Below are positions 19,742 through 29,199 of a DNA stretch of 51,215 nucleotides, piece by piece. Source of the stretch: Flavobacteriales bacterium (GTDB lineage: Bacteria; Bacteroidota; Bacteroidia; CAIKAF01); the NCBI GenBank assembly GCA_025055635.1, contig JANWWQ010000011.1, forward strand, positions 1 through 51,215. Reading direction: 5' to 3'. A program made the position numbers and the translations under genes. Each line of letters begins with the position of its first letter. Within the stretch, counting starts at the first letter, position 1. The notes beneath the pieces are model-generated. The model saw only the letters and a program-made list of their open reading frames with translations, did not search any database and was not told where the DNA came from.

Positions 19742-19781
19742 GCAAAGGCCGCGCCCTTCTTCTGTAGGGTGCGGCCTTTGC
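19742..19781 (+). terminator. Hairpin terminator after the T9SS gene
   Basis: GCAAAGGCCGC (19742-19752) pairs perfectly with GCGGCCTTTGC (19771-19781), and the inner CCCT/AGGG extends the stem. It lies 21 bases after the stop at 19720. Only a short ATTT follows, so it is a strong hairpin with a weak U-tract. Confidence 0.75.
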
Positions 19782-19904
19782 ATTTGAGAAAGGGAGACCT
19801 TGAATATGACGATTCCCTAAGAACCAAATGGATACAGAAATGGCGTAAAGCTTGGGAATAATGACCCTAGAGCAAGGGGAATTAGAGGAATACTCCTTGC
19901 TAAA

Positions 19905-21443
19905 TCAAAAAATCTTGTGGCGCAGGACTCTGTGCCTTATTGCCAACAGAAAGAGCAAAGTGCCTACGAGAATGCCCAGGCGACCGGGCCAATCCCCGAC
20001 GCGGGCAAAAAGTGTGGGGGATCTCTGAAGCGGCACGCGTAAAGTCTCACCCACGACTACAGGTTCCCAGAAATTGGTCTGACGCTCCACATCTCCCTTT
20101 GAATTAATAATGCCTGAAATCCCCGTATTAGCGGCCTGAACAACGGGGATCCCCAAGGACACGGCCAGAATGCGGGCGTAAGCAAAATGCTGGCGGTAGC
20201 CCGGGGTATCGCCCCACCAGCCATCGTTAGTAATAACGGCTATGAGCTGTGCCCCGTGCCGTACGAAGCGGGCCATAAAATCGGGAAATACCGATTCATA
20301 GCATATGGCAGGAGCTACGAGCAAATTTTTACCCGGAAGCGGGAACACGGTGGGCTCTTCTTGAACACCAAGATTTCCAATCATACCTCCCAGACGGCCA
20401 AAAAGTCTTTGCTGCAGGGGTTTGAGAATACGCGGAAAGGGGAGCATTTCGGGGCCGGGGACCAGTTTACTTTTGTGATACAATATCACCGTGTCTGCAG
20501 TAATAAAAGCGGCCGTGTTGTAATCATCCATGAAAAGGCCGGGGCCCACCGGTTCGGCACTCAGAGCAGGCTGTTCCTCTTCCCGGATAAGCCGTTGCGT
20601 ACTCAGTCCCGTAATGAAAGCCGTGCCCGGATGGAGCTGCACAAAATGACGAAAAGCAGAAAAAAGAGTGTCCTTCATCAGTTCATGTTCCCAAAGGACG
20701 CTGGGGATGGCCGTTTCCGGTGCCACATAAAGATCGGCGGGGCTGGCTTCGGCCATGGCCAATAGCTTGCGAACCTGTGCCTGGGGGGACAACGCATCAA
20801 ACTTTTCGTGCCAAGGATCAATGTTAGGCTGCAACAGGGTAATGCGTAGAAGAACCTCTTTTTCAGTGTGTTTTCGGAAATAGAGAACGTAGGAGAGAAT
20901 CACTGGAAGTCCGATGACTGTGAGGGCGGTGGCCAGCCGCTTCAGCACAATCATGAGATCATTAGCGCGAAACAGGCGGGCCACCGCATAATTGCAACCC
21001 AGTATCCATGCACTTCCGCCCAATGGTCCAGTCCACCGATACCACTGTACCCATTCTGGCATATTGGCAAACCCCAAACCCAGCGTAAGCCAGGGCCACG
21101 ATAAATCCCAGCGTTGGTGGAGGAATTCAAAGGTCAGCCACAGACTTACCAAACCAAGCGCGCCCCGTGCCACGCCCAGTTGGCGACGCACAAATAGCCC
21201 CATGCGAAATACCAGGGCCATAAACAGGCTGTTGCACACAATGGCCAGAACGGCCCCCTCGGGCGAGGCATTCCACACCCACCAGGTGCACAGGAGGTTC
21301 CACAGGAAAAATGCCCAATAACTCCACAAGAAAAAGCGCATTCCAGAAAGGTGAGGGTATATCTCGGGCAAGGCTAAAAGCGGTGCTAAGGCCACAAACT
21401 TCAACCAAGCAATCCCCTCGGCAGGCCAGCTCAGCCAAAGCAA
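19905..21443 (-). CDS. lnt: Apolipoprotein N-acyltransferase
   Basis: Lnt adds the third acyl chain to lipoproteins at the periplasmic face of the inner membrane. The product of about 512 residues has five to six membrane segments in the first 190 residues, then a nitrilase-fold domain. The catalytic triad is visible: Glu243 in PETAIP, Lys324 in YHKSKLVPG and Cys381 in ICYES. A last membrane segment lies near 490. The start is uncertain: 21443 is a TTG, there is no ATG, and the frame stays open upstream to about 21505 with family-like residues (QFLGATGAGLLLW). The true start is probably a non-ATG codon 5' of 21443. Confidence 0.93.
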   Translation of the reverse strand: MLWLSWPAEGIAWLKFVALAPLLALPEIYPHLSGMRFFLWSYWAFFLWNLLCTWWVWNASPEGAVLAIVCNSLFMALVFRMGLFVRRQLGVARGALGLVSLWLTFEFLHQRWDLSWPWLTLGLGFANMPEWVQWYRWTGPLGGSAWILGCNYAVARLFRANDLMIVLKRLATALTVIGLPVILSYVLYFRKHTEKEVLLRITLLQPNIDPWHEKFDALSPQAQVRKLLAMAEASPADLYVAPETAIPSVLWEHELMKDTLFSAFRHFVQLHPGTAFITGLSTQRLIREEEQPALSAEPVGPGLFMDDYNTAAFITADTVILYHKSKLVPGPEMLPFPRILKPLQQRLFGRLGGMIGNLGVQEEPTVFPLPGKNLLVAPAICYESVFPDFMARFVRHGAQLIAVITNDGWWGDTPGYRQHFAYARILAVSLGIPVVQAANTGISGIINSKGDVERQTNFWEPVVVGETLRVPLQRSPTLFARVGDWPGRLGILVGTLLFLLAIRHRVLRHKIF

Positions 21444-21519
21444 AAGCCCCGCGCCAGTGGCACCCAGAAATTGTTTGAAAAAAACAAAGATTCTTGTTCG
21501 CAGAACTGTACAAAATTGC

Positions 21520-21527
21520 TAACTTCG
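21520..21527 (+). promoter_or_regulatory. Probable promoter of the T9SS gene at 21543
   Basis: TAACTTCG (one mismatch to TAnnTTTG) lies 15 bases before ATG 21543. A TTG at 21494-21496 sits 23 bases upstream, at the far end of the usual -33 spacing. The opposite strand holds the start region of lnt. Confidence 0.4.
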
Positions 21528-21542
21528 GATGATAAAATTCCA

Positions 21543-24263
21543 ATGAACAGAAAAAAAGCTCTCTGCTTACACTTCGGATTTATTATTCTTCTTCTTATTA
21601 AGGAAATCCATGGTCAACCCAATTATTACCGGACGGCTGCGAGCGGCCGTTGGAACGTAATATCTACGTGGCAACACGCAACCAATATCAACGGGCCATG
21701 GAACCCGGCAACGACTTTCCCGACCGCTACGAATTCTGATACCATCATCATCCGCAATGGACACCTTGTCAGGAATATAGCCAATGTAACTGTGGACCAA
21801 GTTTTCATTGAAGCAGGAGGAACCTTACGTCTCTGTTCGGCTGCTATGACTTTTGCCAACGGTCCCGGTACTGATATTCTGGTGGATGGTACTTTGATGG
21901 ACTCCTCCTCTACCAATACTGTTTTCAACACAGGCGCCCGCTGGAGGCTTGGAAGCTACGGCACCTACATAAAAACCTCGGGTTCCTCCGCTGTTGTATG
22001 GCGGGATAATTATGAGGGGGGAATAAGTAATATTCCAGCCACTGCCAACTGGCGCATTCAAAAAACAGGCACCCAAAATCCATCTGTTGCCACAGTAGGG
22101 GGAATGCATTACCCCAATTTATTTATTGAAAACTTTACCACCTCTATGTACACCCCAGCCGTGGCAGGCTACTTTCAGGGTTCCTCGGATTATCCTCGGA
22201 TTAAAGGAAACTTCGATGTAGGCGGAAGTGGCACAGGTACGGTTACTTTCACTGTGGACGTCACGCATCCTACACGTATTCCCGTTGAAGGGAATTTCAT
22301 CGTTCGGAATGGAAATATTCTCCGCTTGTGGGGAAACGGCTTTGATATCCGAGGTAATATTACAGTGGACGGCACCGTACTTTACGACCACGACCACGGC
22401 CGGATTTTTGAACTTTCAGGATCTAATAATCAAACCATATCAGGAAACGGAATATTCAAGATTTGGAATTTGAGAATTAATAAAACTTCTGCCTCAAACA
22501 CGGTTACCCTTCTGAGACCTCTCACAGTGGATAATCAGCTGGAATTCGTAAACGGCAAGATAGTGTCTTCCGCTTCCAATAAGCTCATATTTAATGTTTA
22601 TGCAAGCCACACGGGGGCCACCTCCAGTAGCCACGTGGTGGGACCTGTGCAGAAAGTGGGGAATGCCGCCTTTGAATTCCCTGTTGGTAAGAACAATATC
22701 TTCAGGCCCATCGCTATCATGGATTCTACGGCTTTCGTATGGTTTGAAGACTTTGGTACGGGTTGTTCCACCGGCACCGAAGCCAATGGTTTTTCTTCAC
22801 CCAACGGAACATGGACGGTAACCAACACCGGCCCGAATGAAACGATGGCCAATGTGTGGTATGTAAGTGCTGAGGAACAAATCGGTACGGGCCGCTGTGG
22901 TGAGGGATGTGGAGGCAACAACAACCGCACGCTGCACTTGAGCACCCATCCCTTAATGTTTGGCGATTTAGGGGCGTCCTATTTTGAAAGTTCCAGCACT
23001 ACTTGCAGCTTTCTAGGTTGGTGTGCCATCACAAACAAAAGAGTTGAATCGCCTACGATTAATCTCACAGGCTATTCCAATATCACGTTGTCCTTTGATT
23101 ACATAGAATTTGGGGAAGGTTCCAACGATAACGCCACATTGTGGTATTTTAATGGTACCAGCTGGATCCTGCTGGAAGACCTTCCCAAAACCAACTGCTG
23201 CGGGGGCGTCTGCAACGGATCGTTGCAGGGAGGTTTTGTGCGCTATCATGTTTCCCTACCAGCCTCGGCCAATAATAACCCCAACGTGCGTATCGGCTTT
23301 AACTGGACCAATAATGGAAATGGAACAGGCACTGACCCCTCCTTTGCCGTGGATAACATATTACTCACTGCCGACGCCTTTACAGCTGAGTTTTTTAGAG
23401 CCAATCCAAGTGTGGCTGTGGGTGCTCCCCTCAGTCCTGGAATTGATTCTGTGAATAGTTGCGAGTATTGGATACTGGATCGTGATTATGGCAATGCCAG
23501 TAAAACGGTTCGCCTTTCATGGGGTAGTGGTTCCTGCCCCACTCCCAACCTCCCTCTTTTACTCGTAGCCCGATGGGACGGCACCAACTGGGTGAGCCAA
23601 GGCAACGGTGGGACTACAGGTTCTCCCACTTCCGGAACCATACTTTCTTTTGGTCCGGTGTCTTCCTTCAGTCCATTCTCCATTGGTCATGGCGGGACTC
23701 CCCTGCCGGTGGTCATGGGCCCTGTCCATGTTGAGTGTTCCAATTCCCAAAGTCCCACTTTAACTTGGACGACCTGGAGCGAGATGAACAGCCATTATTT
23801 TGATGTTCAATGCTCCCGGGATTTACTTGCTTGGACACCTGTTGGCCAGGTTGAAGCCGCTGGGTTTTCTAATGCCCCCCGAACTTATAGTTTCGCTTTT
23901 GAAAGTTTCTCCAACGAAGAATGGTATGCACGGCTGGCTCAGGTAGATTTCAACGGTGAAACTACTTTTTATGGGCCCTGGGCTTTGAATTGTCCCGACT
24001 CAGGCTCACACAACCCTTCCCTCACTCCTAATCCCGGGCGTGGCGCTTTCCTTATCACCTTGCAAGCTGGGTCCTACTCGCCTCTTTACCTGGAATTAAG
24101 AGACTTACAGGGGCGCTTGATCCACAGCCAGTCTCTTTCCTGTAAGGAGGATTTTTGTACTATACCAGTAAATGTGGATGTGCCTGTAGGATTGTACAGC
24201 GTCTCAGTGTTGCAAGGAGGTGCTTACCTCTTCACCACTAAGTGGGTGAATTTGGGTTATTGA
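21543..24263 (+). CDS. Large T9SS-exported surface protein
   Basis: The 906-residue product has a signal peptide of about 24 residues (ending EIHGQP). Residues 25-400 are beta-rich with repeated short GN/GT strands, like a beta-helix or G8-like region. A jelly-roll-type domain begins at WFEDFGTGCSTGT near 400 and runs to about 620, with CGEGCGGNNNRTLH and paired Cys residues. A fibronectin-like piece lies near 720-800. The C-terminus (SLTPNPGRGAFLI onwards, near 828) is a type A sorting domain. It is probably a surface adhesin or glycan-binding protein; no catalytic motif is visible. The ATG at 21543 is preferred because codons further upstream overlap the lnt start region and precede the signal peptide. 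Confidence 0.85.
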   Translation: MNRKKALCLHFGFIILLLIKEIHGQPNYYRTAASGRWNVISTWQHATNINGPWNPATTFPTATNSDTIIIRNGHLVRNIANVTVDQVFIEAGGTLRLCSAAMTFANGPGTDILVDGTLMDSSSTNTVFNTGARWRLGSYGTYIKTSGSSAVVWRDNYEGGISNIPATANWRIQKTGTQNPSVATVGGMHYPNLFIENFTTSMYTPAVAGYFQGSSDYPRIKGNFDVGGSGTGTVTFTVDVTHPTRIPVEGNFIVRNGNILRLWGNGFDIRGNITVDGTVLYDHDHGRIFELSGSNNQTISGNGIFKIWNLRINKTSASNTVTLLRPLTVDNQLEFVNGKIVSSASNKLIFNVYASHTGATSSSHVVGPVQKVGNAAFEFPVGKNNIFRPIAIMDSTAFVWFEDFGTGCSTGTEANGFSSPNGTWTVTNTGPNETMANVWYVSAEEQIGTGRCGEGCGGNNNRTLHLSTHPLMFGDLGASYFESSSTTCSFLGWCAITNKRVESPTINLTGYSNITLSFDYIEFGEGSNDNATLWYFNGTSWILLEDLPKTNCCGGVCNGSLQGGFVRYHVSLPASANNNPNVRIGFNWTNNGNGTGTDPSFAVDNILLTADAFTAEFFRANPSVAVGAPLSPGIDSVNSCEYWILDRDYGNASKTVRLSWGSGSCPTPNLPLLLVARWDGTNWVSQGNGGTTGSPTSGTILSFGPVSSFSPFSIGHGGTPLPVVMGPVHVECSNSQSPTLTWTTWSEMNSHYFDVQCSRDLLAWTPVGQVEAAGFSNAPRTYSFAFESFSNEEWYARLAQVDFNGETTFYGPWALNCPDSGSHNPSLTPNPGRGAFLITLQAGSYSPLYLELRDLQGRLIHSQSLSCKEDFCTIPVNVDVPVGLYSVSVLQGGAYLFTTKWVNLGY

Positions 24264-24507
24264 TACTATGGCCGGAATTCATATCAACGCACAACTTATC
24301 TGCAATATTTAGCAATCCTGAACCCCTTTTAATTTTTATTTGAGAAGAAGTGTTCCTGGCAGTGGAATATTTTAAAAGACTTCGTTTTTAAATTTTCCCC
24401 TTCCTGGGTTAACAATGAGAAGGAAGCCTAAACATCAAGGAAAAAAAGTCCATTTTCTCCAGGGCTCTAAAATAGGCTCCCTCCCCTAACCTATTGAGCA
24501 TTTAAAT

Positions 24508-25434
24508 CTACTCAATCCCCCACACAATCACCTGCCCGTCATCCCCTGCAGATACAAAGCCATCACCCCAAGCGGTCAAGGCATTCACCGAGCGGCGATG
24601 GCCCTCGGTAGTTGCGGGCATACCCAACCTCTGCAGCAGATTCAAATCCTCTGTCCACACTTTAACAGTTTTATCCCGCGATGCTGTAATAAGTAAAGAG
24701 CATTCCCGGACATTCTGGTACAGAAGTCTATAAATGGCGTAATTATGGGCATCCACTTCACAGCAAAGGTGCAAATGTCTATCATGCAGGTCCCACAGAC
24801 GCAGCCGAGCATCCCAACCCCCAGAAACCAAACGATGCGTAGAAAGGAATAGAATGGCATTCAGACTTCCCTCGTGCAATTGCCCCAAACAGATTATCTC
24901 TTCCCTGCGTACATTAAGATGATAAAGAGCGCCGTTGCCTGCGGCAATGGCAAAATCAGAAAAAGGTGAATCAGGAAAGGCCGTAATAGAGCGAATTTTG
25001 CCCGCTCCCCTCAACCTCCAACACTGGAGAAGCTGCATTGAAGGCCACTCCCACAGAGCAACGGAAGAGTCCGCTCCTCCACTTAAAATGAAGTTCCCCC
25101 CGGCAGAAAACCATATACTAAAAACTCCTCGGGGATGGGCTAAAATCCGACGCGAAGCAGAAGCCTCTTTCAGATTAACGAGGTTAAGATACCCCTCACT
25201 GTCGCCCGCCAACAGGTAATTTTCTCCTTCAATCAGGCGAAGGACAAAGACAGAAGAGGGAACAGTAGCAATTAGCCGTCCATCCTCTCCAAATACGGGC
25301 TCCCACTGAACAATCCAACCACAACTACCAGCTGAAAAAAGCTTTTGAAAATGACCGTCAGAGATCAGGTCAAAAACCGGACCTGGGTGACCTAACAATC
25401 GCTTGTAAGGGATGAACCGAATACCAGCAGGCAA
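24508..25434 (-). CDS. Cytosolic seven-bladed WD40-repeat protein
   Basis: The 308-residue product consists almost wholly of seven WD40-like repeats. The blades end in WIVQWE, YLNLVNL, SVALWEW, ALYHLNV, RLRLWDL, TVKVWT and VIVWGIE, several with GH or AH starts and SGG or SAG turns. Seven blades make a closed propeller, normally a docking platform. There is no signal peptide or membrane segment, so it should be cytoplasmic. The start is a TTG at 25434 (no ATG nearby), 11 bases after the transketolase subunit stop. It is the last gene of the gatB cluster. Its partner is unknown; the split transketolase is a candidate only by position. Confidence 0.85.
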   Translation of the reverse strand: MPAGIRFIPYKRLLGHPGPVFDLISDGHFQKLFSAGSCGWIVQWEPVFGEDGRLIATVPSSVFVLRLIEGENYLLAGDSEGYLNLVNLKEASASRRILAHPRGVFSIWFSAGGNFILSGGADSSVALWEWPSMQLLQCWRLRGAGKIRSITAFPDSPFSDFAIAAGNGALYHLNVRREEIICLGQLHEGSLNAILFLSTHRLVSGGWDARLRLWDLHDRHLHLCCEVDAHNYAIYRLLYQNVRECSLLITASRDKTVKVWTEDLNLLQRLGMPATTEGHRRSVNALTAWGDGFVSAGDDGQVIVWGIE

Positions 25435-25445
25435 TGGAGCAGGGA

Positions 25446-26408
25446 CTACCTTTTCTGGGGAATACCAGCTTGGCGATGGCTTTTTTTTGCTAAAAATTGT
25501 TCCACACGCTCTACTAAGTAGATGGCACCAAGCCTTTCACGTTCCAACACTTGGGGCAGCAGAGTCGGGGTAAACCACTTCCCTTCCAAACTCATAGAAA
25601 AAAGCGGAGCCCAATACTGTGGATCCCCATCCAGCCTCCTACTATGCTCTGTTAGCCAATGGCTCAGCACTGTGTAAAGCCCGCCGTACCGGAAGTGATC
25701 CTCCACTGCCACTACCATATCGGATTGGCGAAAGGCCTTTTCTACCGTCCCCTCGTCCAAGGGTCTCAAGGAGCGCATATTCACCACGGAACAGGAAATT
25801 CCTTTTCGTCCTAGAATGTCCGCAGCCTTTAAAACCTCACCCAGTAAAAAGCCCGCCACTAGAAAAGTGACACCTCCAGAATTTTGTAAAATCCATTCAG
25901 CTTTACCATATTGATATGTGACATGGGATAATCCTGAAGGTAAATGAACTGCTCGTAGATATGAAGGCTTCGGACTATTCCACACAGCCTCACACATGAG
26001 GAGCATATCTTCCAGGTCGGCTGGGCAATACACTTCCATTTCTGGAATACCAAGCATAAGAGCCATATCTTCCAGGGCCTGATGGGTGGGCCCATTGGCT
26101 TCACTGAGTAGGCCGGGTATGTAACCGGTGAATTTAACAGGAAGGCCCGCTATTCCCACGTCGGTTCTAATAAATTCGAAGGCCCGCATGGTCAGGAAAG
26201 TGGCTAATGCGTGGCAAATCACCTTATGCCCCTGAGTGGCTAAACCTGCCGCCATGCCCACCATCGTTTGCTCCGTAATACCAGTGTCTATGAAACGAGG
26301 TCCTAAGGCAAACGGCAGATTTCGGATAAGGGCACGGTTCTCTGCCGTTAGCACGATGGCCTCAAGGTGCCTCTGACAATATTGTTCTAAAACCTTTTCG
26401 TATGTCAT
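25446..26408 (-). CDS. Transketolase, C-terminal subunit (Pyr and C-terminal domains)
   Basis: With the neighbouring N-terminal subunit it would form a ThDP-dependent transketolase of the pentose phosphate pathway. The 320-residue product has the Pyr domain with the ThDP-activating Glu in DTGITEQTMVGMAAGLA near 50, then HQALEDMALM near 110. The C-terminal domain includes VVAVEDHFRYGGL near 235. Split transketolases of this kind are widespread in bacteria and archaea; a DXS-like or other 2-oxo enzyme is less likely. It follows the N-terminal subunit by 13 bases and precedes the WD40 gene by 11. Confidence 0.9.
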   Translation of the reverse strand: MTYEKVLEQYCQRHLEAIVLTAENRALIRNLPFALGPRFIDTGITEQTMVGMAAGLATQGHKVICHALATFLTMRAFEFIRTDVGIAGLPVKFTGYIPGLLSEANGPTHQALEDMALMLGIPEMEVYCPADLEDMLLMCEAVWNSPKPSYLRAVHLPSGLSHVTYQYGKAEWILQNSGGVTFLVAGFLLGEVLKAADILGRKGISCSVVNMRSLRPLDEGTVEKAFRQSDMVVAVEDHFRYGGLYTVLSHWLTEHSRRLDGDPQYWAPLFSMSLEGKWFTPTLLPQVLERERLGAIYLVERVEQFLAKKSHRQAGIPQKR

Positions 26409-26421
26409 CGGAAAAAGCTCA

Positions 26422-27282
26422 TCACCTCACAACATCTCCTGGGGTTCTGAGCTGAGCAGCCGCATGGCCCCGGAGCTCCTTAATCAGGTCTTCCACTTCT
26501 TCAGCTGTGAAGTTACAAAACCACCTGTCAGCCCTTTCCTGTAAGCTAGGAACACCTTTTCCTCGCACCGTATCACAGATAATTGCTTTGGGCCTTCCCG
26601 TAACCTTTTCCAGCTCAGAAAAACCCCTATCTAAATCCGTAAAATCATGTCCGTTGACGCGAACCACATGGCATCCAAAAGCCTTCCATTTATCCTCCAA
26701 AGGCTCCAGAGGAATAAGTTCCTCTGTACGCATATTGGCTTGGAAGGCGTTGCGATCCACCACAAAAATGAGATTGTCCATCCGGTAGGCAGAAGCCACT
26801 AGAAGGCATTCCCAGACACTGCCTTCATTAAGTTCACCATCCCCTACCACCACAATAACATGGCTTTTGGATCCTTTCAGCTTCAGGTGATAGGCCACAC
26901 CCAAGCCCACTGCCGGCAGATGCCCCAGACTTCCTGAAAAAAACTCAACGCCAGGAACCTGCCGGTTGGGATGCCAGTACAAATGATCAAGGGGATGCAG
27001 ATGATTTTTAAGCCTTTCTACGGGAAAAAAACCGAGCTCGGCCAGGGTGGCATATAAAGCAGGCACATCATGACCCTTTGACAGGAAAACGCGGTCCCGG
27101 TCAGGATCGTTGATATATGCCGGTCCCAACCGAAACCGGCCTGAAGCGTAAAGGTAAACGATAATATCCGCACAAGAGAGGGATGCTCCCGTGAAACAGC
27201 CCCCTCCGGTGCTCATTCGTAAAATATGTTCGCGCACGCGGAGGGCCAAGGCCTGCATGTCAAGATGACGATGTTCATCCAT
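26422..27282 (-). CDS. Transketolase, N-terminal ThDP-binding subunit
   Basis: The 286-residue product is the diphosphate-binding half of a transketolase. It has SKGHDVPALYA near 68, GSLGHLPAVGLGVA near 117 and the ThDP/Mg motif GDGELNEGSVWE near 147, followed by VDRNAFQ. The halves are encoded in consecutive frames in N-to-C order, as usual for split transketolases. The ATG at 27282 lies 10 bases after the small membrane protein gene. Confidence 0.9.
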   Translation of the reverse strand: MDEHRHLDMQALALRVREHILRMSTGGGCFTGASLSCADIIVYLYASGRFRLGPAYINDPDRDRVFLSKGHDVPALYATLAELGFFPVERLKNHLHPLDHLYWHPNRQVPGVEFFSGSLGHLPAVGLGVAYHLKLKGSKSHVIVVVGDGELNEGSVWECLLVASAYRMDNLIFVVDRNAFQANMRTEELIPLEPLEDKWKAFGCHVVRVNGHDFTDLDRGFSELEKVTGRPKAIICDTVRGKGVPSLQERADRWFCNFTAEEVEDLIKELRGHAAAQLRTPGDVVR

Positions 27283-27292
27283 AGCTCACCAA

Positions 27293-27556
27293 TTAGTGGT
27301 GTGCCGATGATTTAGAGGAATTACGACGCAAGAGGCCCATAATTGCCACACCCGTCCAGATTACGTTTACCATCATACTTGGAAAAGCAGAAAGATAAGC
27401 GGTATTGATTATCAAAAATATAGAGCCGAACATGTTCAGAAGGTGATAACCAGCTGTTGAGTTATCCACCCGTCCTGTAGAAATGAGCATATAGGCCAAA
27501 AGGACAAGCCCTCCTCCCACCCAGCCGATAACGTCTATCCAAAAGGAAGTGTCCAC
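27293..27556 (-). CDS. Small CBU_0592-like membrane protein
   Basis: The 87-residue product has three hydrophobic segments (about 8-26, 36-54 and 58-76) joined by short loops, with DNSTAGYHLLNMFGS between the first two. This pattern matches the CBU_0592-type domain of small membrane proteins of unknown function. The start is GTG 27556, nine bases after the gatB stop. I cannot assign a role. Confidence 0.7.
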   Translation of the reverse strand: MDTSFWIDVIGWVGGGLVLLAYMLISTGRVDNSTAGYHLLNMFGSIFLIINTAYLSAFPSMMVNVIWTGVAIMGLLRRNSSKSSAHH

Positions 27557-27565
27557 AGTAAAAGT

Positions 27566-29020
27566 TTAGGAATTCAGAAGTTCATTTAGAATGATTCCAG
27601 CCTGGCGAGGATTCACTTTCCCCTGGGTTTTCTTCATCAATTCCCCCATGAAAAAGCCTGTGAGGCCCTTTTTCCCATTCCGGTATTCAGCCACTTTTTG
27701 GGGGTTTTCATTTAGTACACTCGCCACAAGGTGACGCAAGGTCTGTTCATCCATGTGTTCAATAAGGATACCGAGGGAACGGGCCAGCTGTTCCGGTTTT
27801 TTTTCTTTTCCTTCCCCTTTACAAAGAGCAGGCAAAAGCACGGAGGCAGCCTGGCTATGGCTTACTTTTTCGGCTTTCACAAGGGCTATCACTTCAGCCA
27901 GTTGGTCGGAAGTCAATGGAAACTGGCTAATGCCATAACCATGTTCATTGAGCCATTGGCTCACAGGGCCCAAAAGCCAATTGGCCGCATCTTTGCCTGT
28001 GGTGAGGCATGCGAGCTGCTCAAAATACTCAGCCATGGGTCGCTCCTCTGTGAGCCGCTCACATTCATAATCCGTAAGCTGATATTGTACCTTCCATTGG
28101 GCCTTCAGTTGATCAGGCAGAGCCCCCATCCGCCGTTTTTGCTCCTCTACGAAAGCCTTAGACACGATGAGGGGTGGCAAATCCGGTTCAGGGAAATAGC
28201 GGTAATCGTGGGCTTCTTCCTTAGTGCGCATCGGCAAAGTAATTCCCTGCACGGCGTCAAAAGTCCGCGTTTCGTACTGAACCGACCCCCCCGACATTAG
28301 GAGCTGCACTTGGCGTTCATATTCGTACTCAATGGCTCGGGCCACATGACGAAAAGAATTCATGTTTTTCACCTCCACCCGGGTGCCCAGCTCTCTAGCA
28401 CCCCTAGGCCTTACAGAAATATTGGCGTCGCATCGGAGTGAACCTTCTTCCATGTTGCCATCGCTGACGCCTAGCCAACGAACAATGTGACGGATTTTGG
28501 CCACGTAATTGTAGGCCTCGCGGGGATGACGAATGTCAGGCCGGGAAACAATTTCCACCAGCGGCGCTCCACAACGATTAAAATCTATGAGGGTTTCATA
28601 CGGATCCTGGTCGTGCAAACTCTTACCGGCATCTTCTTCTAGATGAATACGTTCAATTCCGATGCGCACCGGCTGCCCGTCTGCTCCCAGTATTTCCAAA
28701 TAGCCGTTAAAAGCAATGGGCGTATCAGATTGAGTGATCTGATATCCTTTAGGTAAGTCGGCATAAAAGTAATTTTTTCGGGCGAAGAGATTTTTTTCCC
28801 GGATGGTACAGTTGAGAGCCAGGCCCAGCCGTACCGCCAGCTCCACAGCGCGACTGTTAAGCACAGGCAGTGCCCCAGGCAGTCCTAAAGAAACGGGGCT
28901 CACCAAAGTGTTGGGTGGGGCTCCGTATTCAAAAGGCTCCGCCGAAAACATTTTGGTTTCTGTGAGCAACTGTACGTGAATTTCAAGGCCCGCCACCAGT
29001 TCAAATGCCTCCGCTTTCAC
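27566..29020 (-). CDS. gatB: Asp-tRNA(Asn)/Glu-tRNA(Gln) amidotransferase subunit B
   Basis: GatB is the kinase/transamidase subunit that turns Glu-tRNA(Gln) or Asp-tRNA(Asn) into the amidated form, with GatA and GatC. The 484-residue product has the expected length. It has LEIHVQL at the start, DLPKGYQITQSD near 91, DFNRCGAPLVEIVS near 145 and DANISVRP near 200. The C-terminal tRNA-binding GatB/YqeY domain ends NPRQAGIILNELL. The start is GTG 29020; a perfect TAACTTTG -7 core ends five bases upstream, so the message is probably leaderless. It heads a tightly spaced five-gene cluster. gatA and gatC are not here. Confidence 0.96.
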   Translation of the reverse strand: MKAEAFELVAGLEIHVQLLTETKMFSAEPFEYGAPPNTLVSPVSLGLPGALPVLNSRAVELAVRLGLALNCTIREKNLFARKNYFYADLPKGYQITQSDTPIAFNGYLEILGADGQPVRIGIERIHLEEDAGKSLHDQDPYETLIDFNRCGAPLVEIVSRPDIRHPREAYNYVAKIRHIVRWLGVSDGNMEEGSLRCDANISVRPRGARELGTRVEVKNMNSFRHVARAIEYEYERQVQLLMSGGSVQYETRTFDAVQGITLPMRTKEEAHDYRYFPEPDLPPLIVSKAFVEEQKRRMGALPDQLKAQWKVQYQLTDYECERLTEERPMAEYFEQLACLTTGKDAANWLLGPVSQWLNEHGYGISQFPLTSDQLAEVIALVKAEKVSHSQAASVLLPALCKGEGKEKKPEQLARSLGILIEHMDEQTLRHLVASVLNENPQKVAEYRNGKKGLTGFFMGELMKKTQGKVNPRQAGIILNELLNS

Positions 29021-29025
29021 AGGCT

Positions 29026-29033
29026 CAAAGTTA
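29026..29033 (-). promoter_or_regulatory. -7 promoter core (TAACTTTG) before gatB
   Basis: Read on the minus strand, TAACTTTG matches TAnnTTTG exactly and ends five bases before the GTG at 29020. No TTG is found at -33. It would drive the whole gatB-to-WD40 cluster. Confidence 0.5.
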
Positions 29034-29199
29034 GGCGATTTGCGATTGTGGTTCGGTGTAGCTCTGCTGAAGCAGAATAGTTAAAAACAGGGAAAAAGAG
29101 GATATAGGCAGCAAGGACGAAATACCGTTAAGTGCCAGGATTCTTTTTTTTAAATTATTAAAATTGTAAATAATGCCCACCACCCCGTAATTTGCGCCT

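Noticed and set aside
20187-20765. Long antisense frame inside lnt
   Set aside because: The sense strand encodes the catalytic nitrilase domain, so the antisense frame is a by-product of codon use.
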